Source: Caldilineaceae bacterium (GTDB lineage Bacteria; Chloroflexota; Anaerolineae; Caldilineales; Caldilineaceae). Taken from it: DNA of 64,000 nt. Positions 25,468 to 33,245 of the stretch are shown here, in pieces. The DNA lies in the NCBI GenBank assembly GCA_019637695.1, contig JAHBVG010000029.1:1-64000 (forward strand), in the 5' to 3' direction. How positions within the stretch are numbered: position 1 is the first letter of the stretch; every line of letters starts with the position of its first letter. Below the pieces are notes generated by a model. The model had not been told where the DNA came from. It worked only from the letters and a program-made list of their open reading frames with translations, and did no database searches. The position numbers and the translations under genes are program-made.

Positions 25468-26463
25468 TCACCGCGGAGCCATCTGCATCACCGCTGCGCC
25501 CCAGGTAAGGCCGGCCCCAAAAGAGACAAAAAGGATTCGGTCGGTGGTCTTGATTTTGCCACTGTTCAAAGATTCGGTCAGCGCCAGGGGGATCGAGGCC
25601 GCCGAGGTATTGGCGTAGCGGTCAATGTTGATGATAAAACGATCCAGGGGGACATTCATTGCCGCGGCGGCAGCCTGGATAATGCGCAGGTTAGCCTGGT
25701 GGGGAATGATCCAATCAATATCGTCAAAGGTCAATCCAGCTTTGATCAACGTCTCGTTGCAAACGTCCCCGATCACACGCGTGGCGAATTTGAAGACCTC
25801 GCGCCCGTTCATGCGCAGATAGTGGCGGCGATTTTCCAAGACCTCTCGGCTAAAAGGATCTGCCGAGCCGCCGCCGTGCATGATAATGTACTCCCCCTGG
25901 CCGCCATCGGAGCCAAGCGCAAAACCCTGTATTCCGCACGGACGATCCGTTGCCTGCACCACCACAGCGCCCGCTGCATCCCCAAAGAGGACACAGGTTG
26001 ACCGATCCTCCCAGTCGAGGAAGCGGCTCAATAACTCTGCCCCTACCACCAGAATACGACGATACGCGCCGGTCTCGATGAACTGATAGGCAATGGTCAG
26101 CGCGTAGACAAATCCGGTGCAACCCGTCACCACCACAAACGCGGGGACACCCGACGCGCCCAGCGCATGTTGGAGTTCACTCGACACAGGCGGCGTATGG
26201 TGATCCGGCGTGGATGTGGCAATGATGATCAGATCGAGATCTTGAGGAGCCATACCAGCCTGCTTCAGCGCGGAGCGGCTGGCATTGAAGGCAAGGACGC
26301 AGGTAGTTTCATCTTTGCCAGCAATGTGGCGCTGATGGATGCCGCTGCGTTGGACGATCCAATTGTGGTCGGTTTCTAAATGTGCAGGGAGATCATGATT
26401 TGTGAGAACTGTCGCAGGAACATAGGCTCCCCAACCGGTGATCTGCCCATAAATTCGGCTCAT
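25468..26463 (-). CDS. fabH: 3-oxoacyl-ACP synthase III (FabH family)
   Basis: 331 residues, thiolase-fold ketoacyl synthase III that condenses acyl-CoA with malonyl-ACP. The catalytic triad is visible: Cys115 in VTGCTGFVYAL, His in IPHQANLRI and Asn in NTSAASIPLAL. Start at ATG 26463, preceded by GGAG at 8 bases; the upstream in-frame ATG lacks a site. It stands alone, without fab neighbours, so it may be a second FabH used for branched or special starters rather than the housekeeping copy. The long 5' gap up to 26735 shows no gene. Confidence 0.9.
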   Translation of the reverse strand: MSRIYGQITGWGAYVPATVLTNHDLPAHLETDHNWIVQRSGIHQRHIAGKDETTCVLAFNASRSALKQAGMAPQDLDLIIIATSTPDHHTPPVSSELQHALGASGVPAFVVVTGCTGFVYALTIAYQFIETGAYRRILVVGAELLSRFLDWEDRSTCVLFGDAAGAVVVQATDRPCGIQGFALGSDGGQGEYIIMHGGGSADPFSREVLENRRHYLRMNGREVFKFATRVIGDVCNETLIKAGLTFDDIDWIIPHQANLRIIQAAAAAMNVPLDRFIINIDRYANTSAASIPLALTESLNSGKIKTTDRILFVSFGAGLTWGAAVMQMAPR

Positions 26464-26735
26464 AATGAATTCTCCAGCCAATGAGTACAAAATAAAGAGG
26501 GGTAACTACGGAGGTAGAGACTCCATCCTTTTTATATTGTGCAGAAGTGTTTGGAAAGAGTACCACGGGTAAAGATAAGAACCAAGACCGTGAAGTTACT
26601 GTGCAAATTACCCTGTCTGATTGCTGTGTGGATTCTCACAGTCATATAAACTAGACTTTACGAACCAATTGAGCAAACGAGCAATTGAAAGGATTTGTTT
26701 CAAATTTTGTTCAGGTTGACGTAAAGACACACGAC

Positions 26736-26772
26736 AAAAAAATACGGCGCCTGGGAGACGCCGTATTTTTTG
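26736..26772 (-). terminator. Rho-independent terminator of the cold-shock gene
   Basis: AATACGGCG and CGCCGTATT pair around a short loop, flanked by A and T runs on both sides, so it works on the minus strand after the cold-shock gene and could also work on the plus strand. It lies 18 bases beyond the stop codon. The rest of the gap 26464-26789 holds only the presumed fabH promoter region. Confidence 0.9.
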
Positions 26773-26789
26773 GTTCTGTTATCAGATGA

Positions 26790-27002
26790 TTAGTCGATAA
26801 CGGCTACGTCTTGTGCCTGAGGGCCTTTAGGGCTGTCCACCACAGTGAACTCAACAGGCTGTCCTTCATTGAGAGAACGATAGCCGTTGGCCTTAATCGC
26901 GGAGTAGTGGACGAAGACATCCCCACCCTGTTCGCGTTCAATAAAGCCATACCCCTTGACGTTGTTGAACCATTTTACATTGCCGCGTTCGCGCTCTGCC
27001 AT
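26790..27002 (-). CDS. Cold-shock domain protein (CspA family)
   Basis: 70 residues, single five-stranded OB fold that binds single-stranded RNA and DNA. RNP1 is KGYGFIE and RNP2 VFVHYSAI; the start is [20 protein letters not shown] 27002 with AAGGAG about 10 bases before it was chosen; upstream in-frame codons would add 37 residues unlike the family. The gene has its own terminator. Upstream sequence to about 27120 is AT-richer than its surroundings and probably holds the promoter and a leader. Confidence 0.95.
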   Translation of the reverse strand: MAERERGNVKWFNNVKGYGFIEREQGGDVFVHYSAIKANGYRSLNEGQPVEFTVVDSPKGPQAQDVAVID

Positions 27003-27260
27003 GATAGACCCACTCCTTATAACAACAAATATACAACGGCAGAACGCCCTGAGTAGATTCATCCTCACACAAGGGTGCGCTACATCCTGGAGAATTACTG
27101 GTACGACTGCCACGACGGTAATACATTAACATATTCTAAAGAAAATGTCAATTCATGTGAACAAAAACCGCCCTGTTACAGCCACTGTCGTAAGCTAAGC
27201 GATAACCATAGTTTACGAAGGGATGGAAACGACCTAGTGTTGCGTCAAATATATATTGAG

Positions 27261-27322
27261 GGGTACGGGCGCTGCTTGCTGCGTCCTCTGCACACCAGGC
27301 GCAGCAAGCAGCGCCCGTACCC
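27261..27322. repeat. Dispersed hairpin element, GGGCGCTGCTTGCTGCG family, copy 1
   Basis: Perfect 23-base arms (27261-27283 and 27300-27322) around a 16-base loop containing CTCTGCACACCAGG. The same element, with matching loop, occurs at 59416-59471. Flanking CTAGTGTTG and CAACACTAG extend the inverted symmetry to about 27232-27346, ending at the stop of the minus-strand propeller gene. Most of the gap 27003-27341 is this element plus the cold-shock leader. Confidence 0.8.
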
Positions 27323-27341
27323 TGTTTCCATCAACTCAACA

Positions 27342-28223
27342 CTAGATAGGTTCGGGTGTAGCAAACTGTACAATCGGCTCAAAGCTCCCAGGATCTAAAA
27401 CCATTACCCCACTTTCAGATCCCGCCAGAATTCCCTCTTCTGCCTTACGGAGGACCAGCGCGGGTTCGCTGCCATCCACAGGTTGCCACTTTTCACCATC
27501 CACCGAGGACCAGAGTTGTTCAATATCGCTCAAGAGCCAGCCGCCCTCCCAGGCGCAGAGCGCGTTGACCTGAGATGGAGCGCTCGCCACACGCGTAAAG
27601 GATCGTCCACCATCAGATGAGCGCCAAAGACCGTCCTCCTCAGCGCCGGCCAGAACCACCCCATCTCGATGGTATTGGGGCGACACGGCCACGATCTGGT
27701 AGACCGCATCCGGGCAGTCGGCTCGCTTCCAGGCGCGCCCGGCGTTGGGCGAACGGTAGATGCCTTCCTCGGTGGTGGCAAAGACGACTTCACGGCGCGG
27801 CCACTGCTTCGGAGGCGCAGACGGCGCCCAAACCAGCGAGAGAACCATATAATTGCGCAGTCCATAATTACAAGGAACCCAGTAACCGCCCCGATCCGTG
27901 GATCGCAAGATGCCCTCCCCCTCTGTGCCTGCCAACACAACACCAGAGTTCACCACATCCGGATCGGCAGCAATCGCAAGGACCGGCGATTGGCAACCAC
28001 TGAGCCAGGCAGCTTGCCAATTCTGCCCTTGGTCCACTGTGTAGGCGACGCCATAGGGCGCGCCGCCCACCAACAGCCGATGCTGAAGCGCCAACACAGA
28101 GGCAAGCCGCTCCATCGGCTGGGGCACGGGCGTCAACTGCCCAGATTCTACCCGAAAGAGACCATTCGGGCCGGCTGCCCAGCAGGCTTCATCACTTTCA
28201 CTCATCGAGAGGATAATCGCCAT
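27342..28223 (-). CDS. BNR/sortilin-type beta-propeller protein coupled to the divergent chaperonin
   Basis: 293 residues without signal peptide or membrane segment, so cytoplasmic. Repeated SxDxGxxW Asp-box units are visible (VDQGQNWQAAW, STDRGGYWVPCN, SPNAGRAWKRAD, SSDGGRSFTRV, SVDGEKWQPV), giving a five- to seven-bladed propeller. ATG 28223 follows the chaperonin stop by one base, and GGAG is 7 bases upstream inside that gene, so translation is coupled. The tight pairing suggests it is a partner or client of the Cpn60-like protein. No enzymatic motif is seen. Confidence 0.8.
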   Translation of the reverse strand: MAIILSMSESDEACWAAGPNGLFRVESGQLTPVPQPMERLASVLALQHRLLVGGAPYGVAYTVDQGQNWQAAWLSGCQSPVLAIAADPDVVNSGVVLAGTEGEGILRSTDRGGYWVPCNYGLRNYMVLSLVWAPSAPPKQWPRREVVFATTEEGIYRSPNAGRAWKRADCPDAVYQIVAVSPQYHRDGVVLAGAEEDGLWRSSDGGRSFTRVASAPSQVNALCAWEGGWLLSDIEQLWSSVDGEKWQPVDGSEPALVLRKAEEGILAGSESGVMVLDPGSFEPIVQFATPEPI

Positions 28224-28224
28224 G

Positions 28225-29853
28225 TTATGGCTCCAAACTTTCTTTCGGTTTGCGATGATAAACAATCGTATCAGTGCTGAGCGCCATCAGCGCGCCGCTC
28301 GAAGCTGTCTCAAGGGCGGCCACGAGAACATCGGTCACATCAAGGACGCCAGCAGCGTGTGCGTCCACGATCTGATTGGTGTACGCATCATACGCCACGG
28401 TAGGGCCGCCGTTACGTACACGTTCAACGACGCCAGCGGGCGACTCTGCACGGGAATTGATGGCAATCTGGCGTAGCGGTGCGGATAGCGCTCGTTTGGC
28501 AACCATTACACCCATCATCTCTTCGTCGTTGAGATCGAAGGGGGGCAGCGCGTTCAAGGCATGGATCAAGGCTGCCCCGCTGCCCGGCACGATGCCACCT
28601 TTTTGGGCTGCGGAAAGCACTTTGAGCGCACGTTCCGCATTCTCGGCGCGCACTGTCCGCTCGGTTTTGGTGGATGCGCCGACTTTGAGTACACCCATCC
28701 CGCCCGATAGGGCCGAGAGGCGGGTGATCAACTTGGGGCGTTCGTCATCGCTCTGCGCAAGATGAGCAAGTTGAGTGCGAATTTCGGCGATCCGCTCCTG
28801 GACTTCCACATTCTTCATCTGCTCCGGCAGAATGTGGAGGATCTTGGCGTCGATCTCCACGCGCATAGCTGTCCCTAAATCGCTGGGCTTGGCATTCTTG
28901 ACGGCTGCAGTAAAGCCGCGTCCAAGCACAGTCGCCCCGGTGATCAGGCCCAGATCATCCAACGCGGATCGTCGCTCATCCCCGACCGCTTTCAAAGTGA
29001 CCCCGACCAGCGACAGTTTCTTCTTCTCGGCCTGATGATTGCGGACAAGGGTGTGCAAAGCGGTATCCTTAAAGGAGTGCGCCACGATCACCAATGATTT
29101 CTTACCGTTGAGCAGCGCGCTCTCCATTAGCGCGACAACATCCTCGGCCGTGGTCAGCGGCGCTTCAGAGATAGCCACCGCACAATCTGTGTGGATAGCA
29201 ATCTTCTTGGGCTGGTCAGTATAAAGGAGATAGCTGGCGATCTGAGCTTCGTAGTTGGCCCCCGGATAATAGAGTCGTTCAAGATAAGGAGCGACGAACT
29301 TGTCTACGTTGACGCGAGCATCAATGCCAAGCAGATAGCTCATCTCGCCTACAATCGCCGCCAGAGGACGCTCTTTGACGATGGAATAGGCAACGGCGGT
29401 GAGCTGATCCTCGTTGGCGATAGGCACTGATTGGGCGCGCAGTTGTTCGATCACCGCGTTAATCACCGCGCGCACGCCGCTGCTGATCCAAACCGGGCTG
29501 GCGCCGGCCACGAGCATGCGCACGGCTTCGTTGTAGATGGCCTGGGTCAGGATAGCCGTGGTGGCTCCACCATCCCCGACGCGGCCTGTCACCTTCCATA
29601 CCAGGTTGCGCATCAGCATGGCGCCGATATCCAACCGTGCATCCCCCAGGCTCAGGATGCGGCGCACAGCCGTGGCGGAATCGTCCAGGATTTCGGGCAT
29701 ACGTGTGCGATCCCGATCATTGATAACCGTACCGCCAATCGGTCCTAATGTCGGAGCGAGCAGATCGGCAATGGCATCAATGCCCGCTTTAAAGTGCTTA
29801 TGCGTCTGTTCAGGACCAGCGATAAAGGGTCTAGGTCTGCCGTTTCGTTTCAA
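28225..29853 (-). CDS. Divergent Cpn60/GroEL paralogue with altered ATPase site
   Basis: 542 residues, aligning with GroEL over its whole length but ending without the GGM tail. TLGPIGG (TLGPKGR), Asp58 (GroEL Asp52) and Asp94 (Asp87) are kept. The nucleotide motif DGTTT has become DGGAT, and in an ungapped alignment from KVGAST to PGSGAAL the catalytic Asp398 is Arg408. In GroEL, loss of Asp398 blocks ATP hydrolysis but not binding, so this protein should bind ATP poorly or hydrolyse it very slowly (inference). There is no groES beside it. The start is TTG with AGGG upstream. It forms a two-gene operon with a propeller protein and is probably a specialised scaffold rather than a housekeeping foldase. 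Confidence 0.9.
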   Translation of the reverse strand: MKRNGRPRPFIAGPEQTHKHFKAGIDAIADLLAPTLGPIGGTVINDRDRTRMPEILDDSATAVRRILSLGDARLDIGAMLMRNLVWKVTGRVGDGGATTAILTQAIYNEAVRMLVAGASPVWISSGVRAVINAVIEQLRAQSVPIANEDQLTAVAYSIVKERPLAAIVGEMSYLLGIDARVNVDKFVAPYLERLYYPGANYEAQIASYLLYTDQPKKIAIHTDCAVAISEAPLTTAEDVVALMESALLNGKKSLVIVAHSFKDTALHTLVRNHQAEKKKLSLVGVTLKAVGDERRSALDDLGLITGATVLGRGFTAAVKNAKPSDLGTAMRVEIDAKILHILPEQMKNVEVQERIAEIRTQLAHLAQSDDERPKLITRLSALSGGMGVLKVGASTKTERTVRAENAERALKVLSAAQKGGIVPGSGAALIHALNALPPFDLNDEEMMGVMVAKRALSAPLRQIAINSRAESPAGVVERVRNGGPTVAYDAYTNQIVDAHAAGVLDVTDVLVAALETASSGALMALSTDTIVYHRKPKESLEP

Positions 29854-29941
29854 TGGAACACTTCCCTCACGGTCTAATTCTTAGAAATCGATTACAACGC
29901 GTCGGACAAATTGATCTGAGATTCCCTATGCCAGCGTTTTG

Positions 29942-30084
29942 AAAAGGGTGTGTTCAAAATGAGTTGGTTGTCTGGGTAAGGGTTTGGGTGGACGGCTCAC
30001 AAATGTCGTCAGCGCACGCCATTGCTCGTCTGCCGTCCACCCGAACCCTTACGAATCATCAACCCATTCTAAATACACCCTTTT
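29942..30084. mobile_element. MITE-like hairpin element, TCAAAATGAGTTG family, copy 2
   Basis: Imperfect arms of about 54 bases (29942-29996 and 30032-30084): AAAAGGGTGTGTTCAAAATG at the left is matched by TCTAAATACACCCTTTT at the right, and GGGTTTGGGTGGACGGC by GCCGTCCACCCGAACCC. No transposase. The ends resemble the element at 18182. It occupies the divergent-free gap upstream of the chaperonin and downstream of threonine synthase. The remaining part of 29854-30288 shows nothing I can identify. Confidence 0.65.
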
Positions 30085-30288
30085 GAATAGCACTCGCGGC
30101 GTCGGTTTCCAGTCGAAAGGCTGGTTGGTATTCCGCTCAGGCTGTTGAGGAGTTTCTCTTCTTGAGGGCGTCGTGGACACCGCCGTCCGTAATTTTACTT
30201 ACACAAAGCCTGCTGTCAAAAAGTGGATAGAAGGAGAATGATTGAAGAATGAAGAGTTTGGACAATTTCTTGCATTCATCATTCGAAT

Positions 30289-31461
30289 TTATGCCCACAG
30301 ATGCGCGTACTTGAGTCCTGTGCCGGTGTTGAAGAGGACCACGGTTTCGTCGGCGCGGATCCAGCCCCGGTTGAGCAGATGTACCTGCGCAGCCAGGGTG
30401 GCCGCCCCTTCCGGCGCGGGGAAGATACCCGTGTGCGCGCCCATGACCCTGGTGTAGTGGAGCATCTCTTGATCGGTGACAGTCAACGCCGTGCCCCCGC
30501 TCTCGCGCAGTGCGCGCAAAATGAGAAAATCGCCCACGGCCGCAGGGACGCGCAGACCGTCGGCCACGGTTTTGGCCCCTTGCCACATCTCGGCAAATTC
30601 ATTCCCCTGATCGAAGGCGCGCACCATGGGCGCGCAGCCGTCGCTCTGCACAGTCACCATGCGCGGGCGCTTGCTGCCGATGAGCCCCATCTGCTCCATC
30701 TCGTCGAACGCCTTCCACATGCCCACAAGACCGGTGCCGCCGCCGGTGGGATAGATGATGACATCGGGCAGCGTCCACCCCAATTGCTCGGCCAGCTCAT
30801 AGCCCATCGTCTTCTTGCCTTCAATACGATAGGGTTCTTTGAGCGTACTCACGTCGAACCATCCATATTTTTGCGCGCCCTCGCGCACCTTCACCCCGCA
30901 GTCGGTGATGAGTCCATCCACCAGCGTGACCGTCGCGCCCAACTGCGCGCACTCGACGCGGAAGGGCATGGGCACGTCTGCGGGCATAAAGACATGCGCT
31001 TTGAGACCGGCGGCGGCAGCGTATGCGCTCATGGCACCGGCGGCGTTCCCTGCGCTGGGGATGGCGATCTCTGTGGCGCCCAACTCGTAGGCGCGGCTGA
31101 CGGCCATGGCCAATCCGCGCGCCTTGAAACTGCCGGTTGGGTTGAGCGACTCATCTTTGATCAGCGTATTGGGGCAACCGATCTCGTTCCCCAGCGAGGA
31201 CGCCCAGATCAGCGGCGTCCACCCTTCCCCCAGCATCAAGCGGGCGTCATTGCGCACCACGGGCAGCACTTCCTCATAGCGCCAGAGGTTGGCGGGGCGC
31301 TCTGCGAGGGCGGCTGGGGTCAGCGTCTGCGCAGCCTTCGCCAGATCATAGCGGACGAGGAGCGGTTTGCCGCAGGCAGGGCAGAGATTGATCAACTGAT
31401 TGGCATCGTAGATCGCGCCGCACTTACCACATTCGAGGTGGCTGAGGGTGGAACGGGTCAT
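30289..31461 (-). CDS. thrC: Threonine synthase (PLP-dependent), zinc-ribbon type
   Basis: 390 residues. An N-terminal zinc ribbon (CGKCG and CPACG, residues 11-31) precedes a fold-type II PLP enzyme. The PLP lysine is Lys113 in GSFKARG, the phosphate loop is PTGGGTGLVG, and the serine-rich IPSAGNAAGA segment binds the substrate carboxylate. It converts O-phosphohomoserine to threonine in the cytoplasm. AAGGA is placed before ATG 31461. It stands at the end of a long minus-strand stretch with no other threonine genes. Confidence 0.92.
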   Translation of the reverse strand: MTRSTLSHLECGKCGAIYDANQLINLCPACGKPLLVRYDLAKAAQTLTPAALAERPANLWRYEEVLPVVRNDARLMLGEGWTPLIWASSLGNEIGCPNTLIKDESLNPTGSFKARGLAMAVSRAYELGATEIAIPSAGNAAGAMSAYAAAAGLKAHVFMPADVPMPFRVECAQLGATVTLVDGLITDCGVKVREGAQKYGWFDVSTLKEPYRIEGKKTMGYELAEQLGWTLPDVIIYPTGGGTGLVGMWKAFDEMEQMGLIGSKRPRMVTVQSDGCAPMVRAFDQGNEFAEMWQGAKTVADGLRVPAAVGDFLILRALRESGGTALTVTDQEMLHYTRVMGAHTGIFPAPEGAATLAAQVHLLNRGWIRADETVVLFNTGTGLKYAHLWA

Positions 31462-31496
31462 AGAGAATCCTTGTGGTGTTGGGTGGAACCATTAGC

Positions 31497-32429
31497 TTAA
31501 TCGGCATAGACGGAGGCAGCTTCGGGCGCGTCCCCCCGCAGCAACGCCAAGACGTTGTTCGCCGTCCGCACGCAGATGGCGCGATAAGTGGCGTCGGTCA
31601 GCACGGCGGTGTGGGGCGTAATCAGCGTTTTGTCGCTTTGCAGCAGCGGATCGGCCGGATCGGGCGGCTCAACGCCCAATACATCGGCGGCAAATCCAGC
31701 CAATCTTCCCGCATCCAAAGCCTCAGACAGCGCCTGTTGGTCAATAATAGCGCCACGCGCCGTATTGATCAAAAGCGCGGAGGGCTTCATCGACGCCAGT
31801 TCGGCGCGGCCAATCAGGTGATGGGTCTCTGGCGTGAGCGAAAGGTGGAGGGTGAGGATGTCGGCTTCGCGCAACAATTGGTCGAAGGGACGGAATGAAA
31901 AGCGTTCATCCTGGCTGCGCCGGCTCCAGTACTGGACGGTCATGTCAAAAGCCGCGGCCACTTCCGCCACCCGCCGGCCAATCGATCCCATGCCGACGAC
32001 GCCCAAGACTTTACCCGACAACTCGATGCCCGAATAGCCATTGCGCACGCCCCAATCCCCTGCCGCGACGGCGTTGGTCAGCGGCCGCAGGCGCCGGGCC
32101 AGGGCCAGCATCAGCAGGATCGTATGTTCGGCCACGGCGTTGGTGGTGCTGCCTGGCGCGTAGATCACAGGGATGGCGCGGCGGGCAGCGGCGGCGAGAT
32201 CGATGTTGTCGAGGCCGACGCCACAGCGGGCCACCACGCGCAGATGAGGACAGGCGGCGATCAGATCGGCGGTGATGCGACCGCGGCCGCGCGTCAGGAT
32301 CGCATCCACGCGATGGGTCGCCACAAAAGCAGCCAATTCCGCCCTATCCTCCACCAGGTGGACGGATCCATAGTTGGCGAGCAAACAGTGGGCGTCGGCG
32401 TGGAGGGGTTCGAGCAAAAGGATGGTCAT
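31497..32429 (-). CDS. D-2-hydroxyacid dehydrogenase (SerA-like)
   Basis: 310 residues. NAD-binding GVVGMGSIGRR near the middle, catalytic Arg in LINTARGAIID, Glu in the DVLGVEPPDP segment, and His in LITPHTAVL. It interconverts a 2-hydroxy acid and a 2-keto acid. Start placed at ATG 32429 (MTILLLEPLHADAHCLL); a longer in-frame reading runs into the VOC gene and is not credible. The VOC gene ends 7 bases upstream, so the two are co-transcribed with the following enolase-family locus. The ribosome site is weak. Substrate is probably a sugar-derived acid rather than phosphoglycerate. Confidence 0.88.
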   Translation of the reverse strand: MTILLLEPLHADAHCLLANYGSVHLVEDRAELAAFVATHRVDAILTRGRGRITADLIAACPHLRVVARCGVGLDNIDLAAAARRAIPVIYAPGSTTNAVAEHTILLMLALARRLRPLTNAVAAGDWGVRNGYSGIELSGKVLGVVGMGSIGRRVAEVAAAFDMTVQYWSRRSQDERFSFRPFDQLLREADILTLHLSLTPETHHLIGRAELASMKPSALLINTARGAIIDQQALSEALDAGRLAGFAADVLGVEPPDPADPLLQSDKTLITPHTAVLTDATYRAICVRTANNVLALLRGDAPEAASVYAD

Positions 32430-32436
32430 GCCGGCG

Positions 32437-32940
32437 CTACTCTTTTTGCCCGTGGTAGAGGGTGGCGTCGTCGCTGCGCAGGGATCCACGCGCTTCGTTG
32501 CGCCCAGAGACATAGATGCTGCCCTTCGGCTCCACCAATTCATCGTCGAAGAGGCTTTCGTCGATGGGCGTCCCCGGCGGGCAGGAGACTTCCACCAGAT
32601 TCCCCGACGGATCGCGCACGAACATCTGCATGGCGCCGTCGGGCAACTGGCGCACCCGTCCCCAGGGGGAAGTGTCAATCGCGCCCAGTTCCTTCATGCG
32701 GCGGAAGAAGTGGTTGAAATCATCGACATGCAGGCAAACATGGCCGCGGAACGACGGTTTGTCCGGAAATTCGCTAATGTGAAGCTGCTGCTGCGCGTTG
32801 ATACGGTAGAACTGGGCCGGGAAATCCAGGTTGAAGGTGGGCAGCGGCTCCAGGCCGAATTCATTCTCATAGAACGCGCAGGTCTCTTCCAGATTGTGGG
32901 CAATCAGGGTGACATGTTGGATAGCCATCGCTTTGGGCAT
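32437..32940 (-). CDS. VOC (glyoxalase/bleomycin resistance) superfamily protein
   Basis: 167 residues: two babbab units with IQHVTLIAHNLEETCAFYENEFGLEP at the start and GHVCLHVDDFNHFF in the middle, and the metal-ligand positions His9, His67-71 region and Glu in NLVEVSCPPG. The family covers metal-dependent lyases, isomerases and dioxygenases. AGGAG is 8 bases before ATG 32940. It is co-directional with the hydroxyacid dehydrogenase (7-base gap). Exact activity cannot be told. Confidence 0.85.
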   Translation of the reverse strand: MPKAMAIQHVTLIAHNLEETCAFYENEFGLEPLPTFNLDFPAQFYRINAQQQLHISEFPDKPSFRGHVCLHVDDFNHFFRRMKELGAIDTSPWGRVRQLPDGAMQMFVRDPSGNLVEVSCPPGTPIDESLFDDELVEPKGSIYVSGRNEARGSLRSDDATLYHGQKE

Positions 32941-33025
32941 AGGAACTCTCCTCTGCAGTCGTCAGGGCTGTCAATGCGCCTGCCACGATAGACGCGTTGC
33001 GTGTTGCGAAAAATAATACGTACTC

Positions 33026-33147
33026 AATGTCACTAAGTTAAGGAATGCAATGCTCGAAACCCTGCGGAGTTAGCACGCCCACGTGCGGCTGTTCTCCCGT
33101 AGACCCGCGCCTGAGGGTGCTAACTCCACACTTAACTTAACGACATT
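33026..33147. mobile_element. MITE-like hairpin element with nested inverted repeats
   Basis: Outer arms AATGTCACTAAGTTAAG (33026-33042) and CTTAACTTAACGACATT (33131-33147) pair except at two positions; inner arms GGAGTTAGCAC (33066-33076) and GTGCTAACTCC (33117-33127) pair perfectly. The core CACGCCCACGTGCGG resembles that of the element at 18182. A copy of the TGCAACCTGCAAC word block follows directly (33149-33194). The gap 32941-33245 has no gene. Confidence 0.65.
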
Positions 33148-33245
33148 AAGTGCGTGGACGATTGTCACTGGTAAACCTGCAACCTGCAACTTGCCAGGTT
33201 CTGCCGTTCCGCATTTTGCATTACGCATTCGGCTGCGGTCCGCCG

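Noticed and set aside
27003..27260. Riboswitch in the cold-shock leader
   Set aside because: The leader is long and AT-richer, but I saw no conserved element; cold-shock leaders are often long and thermosensing without a fixed consensus.
30137..30586. 149-codon minus-strand frame near the threonine synthase end
   Set aside because: It overlaps the intact thrC C-terminus in another frame and extends into non-coding DNA; Arg/Gly-rich shadow.
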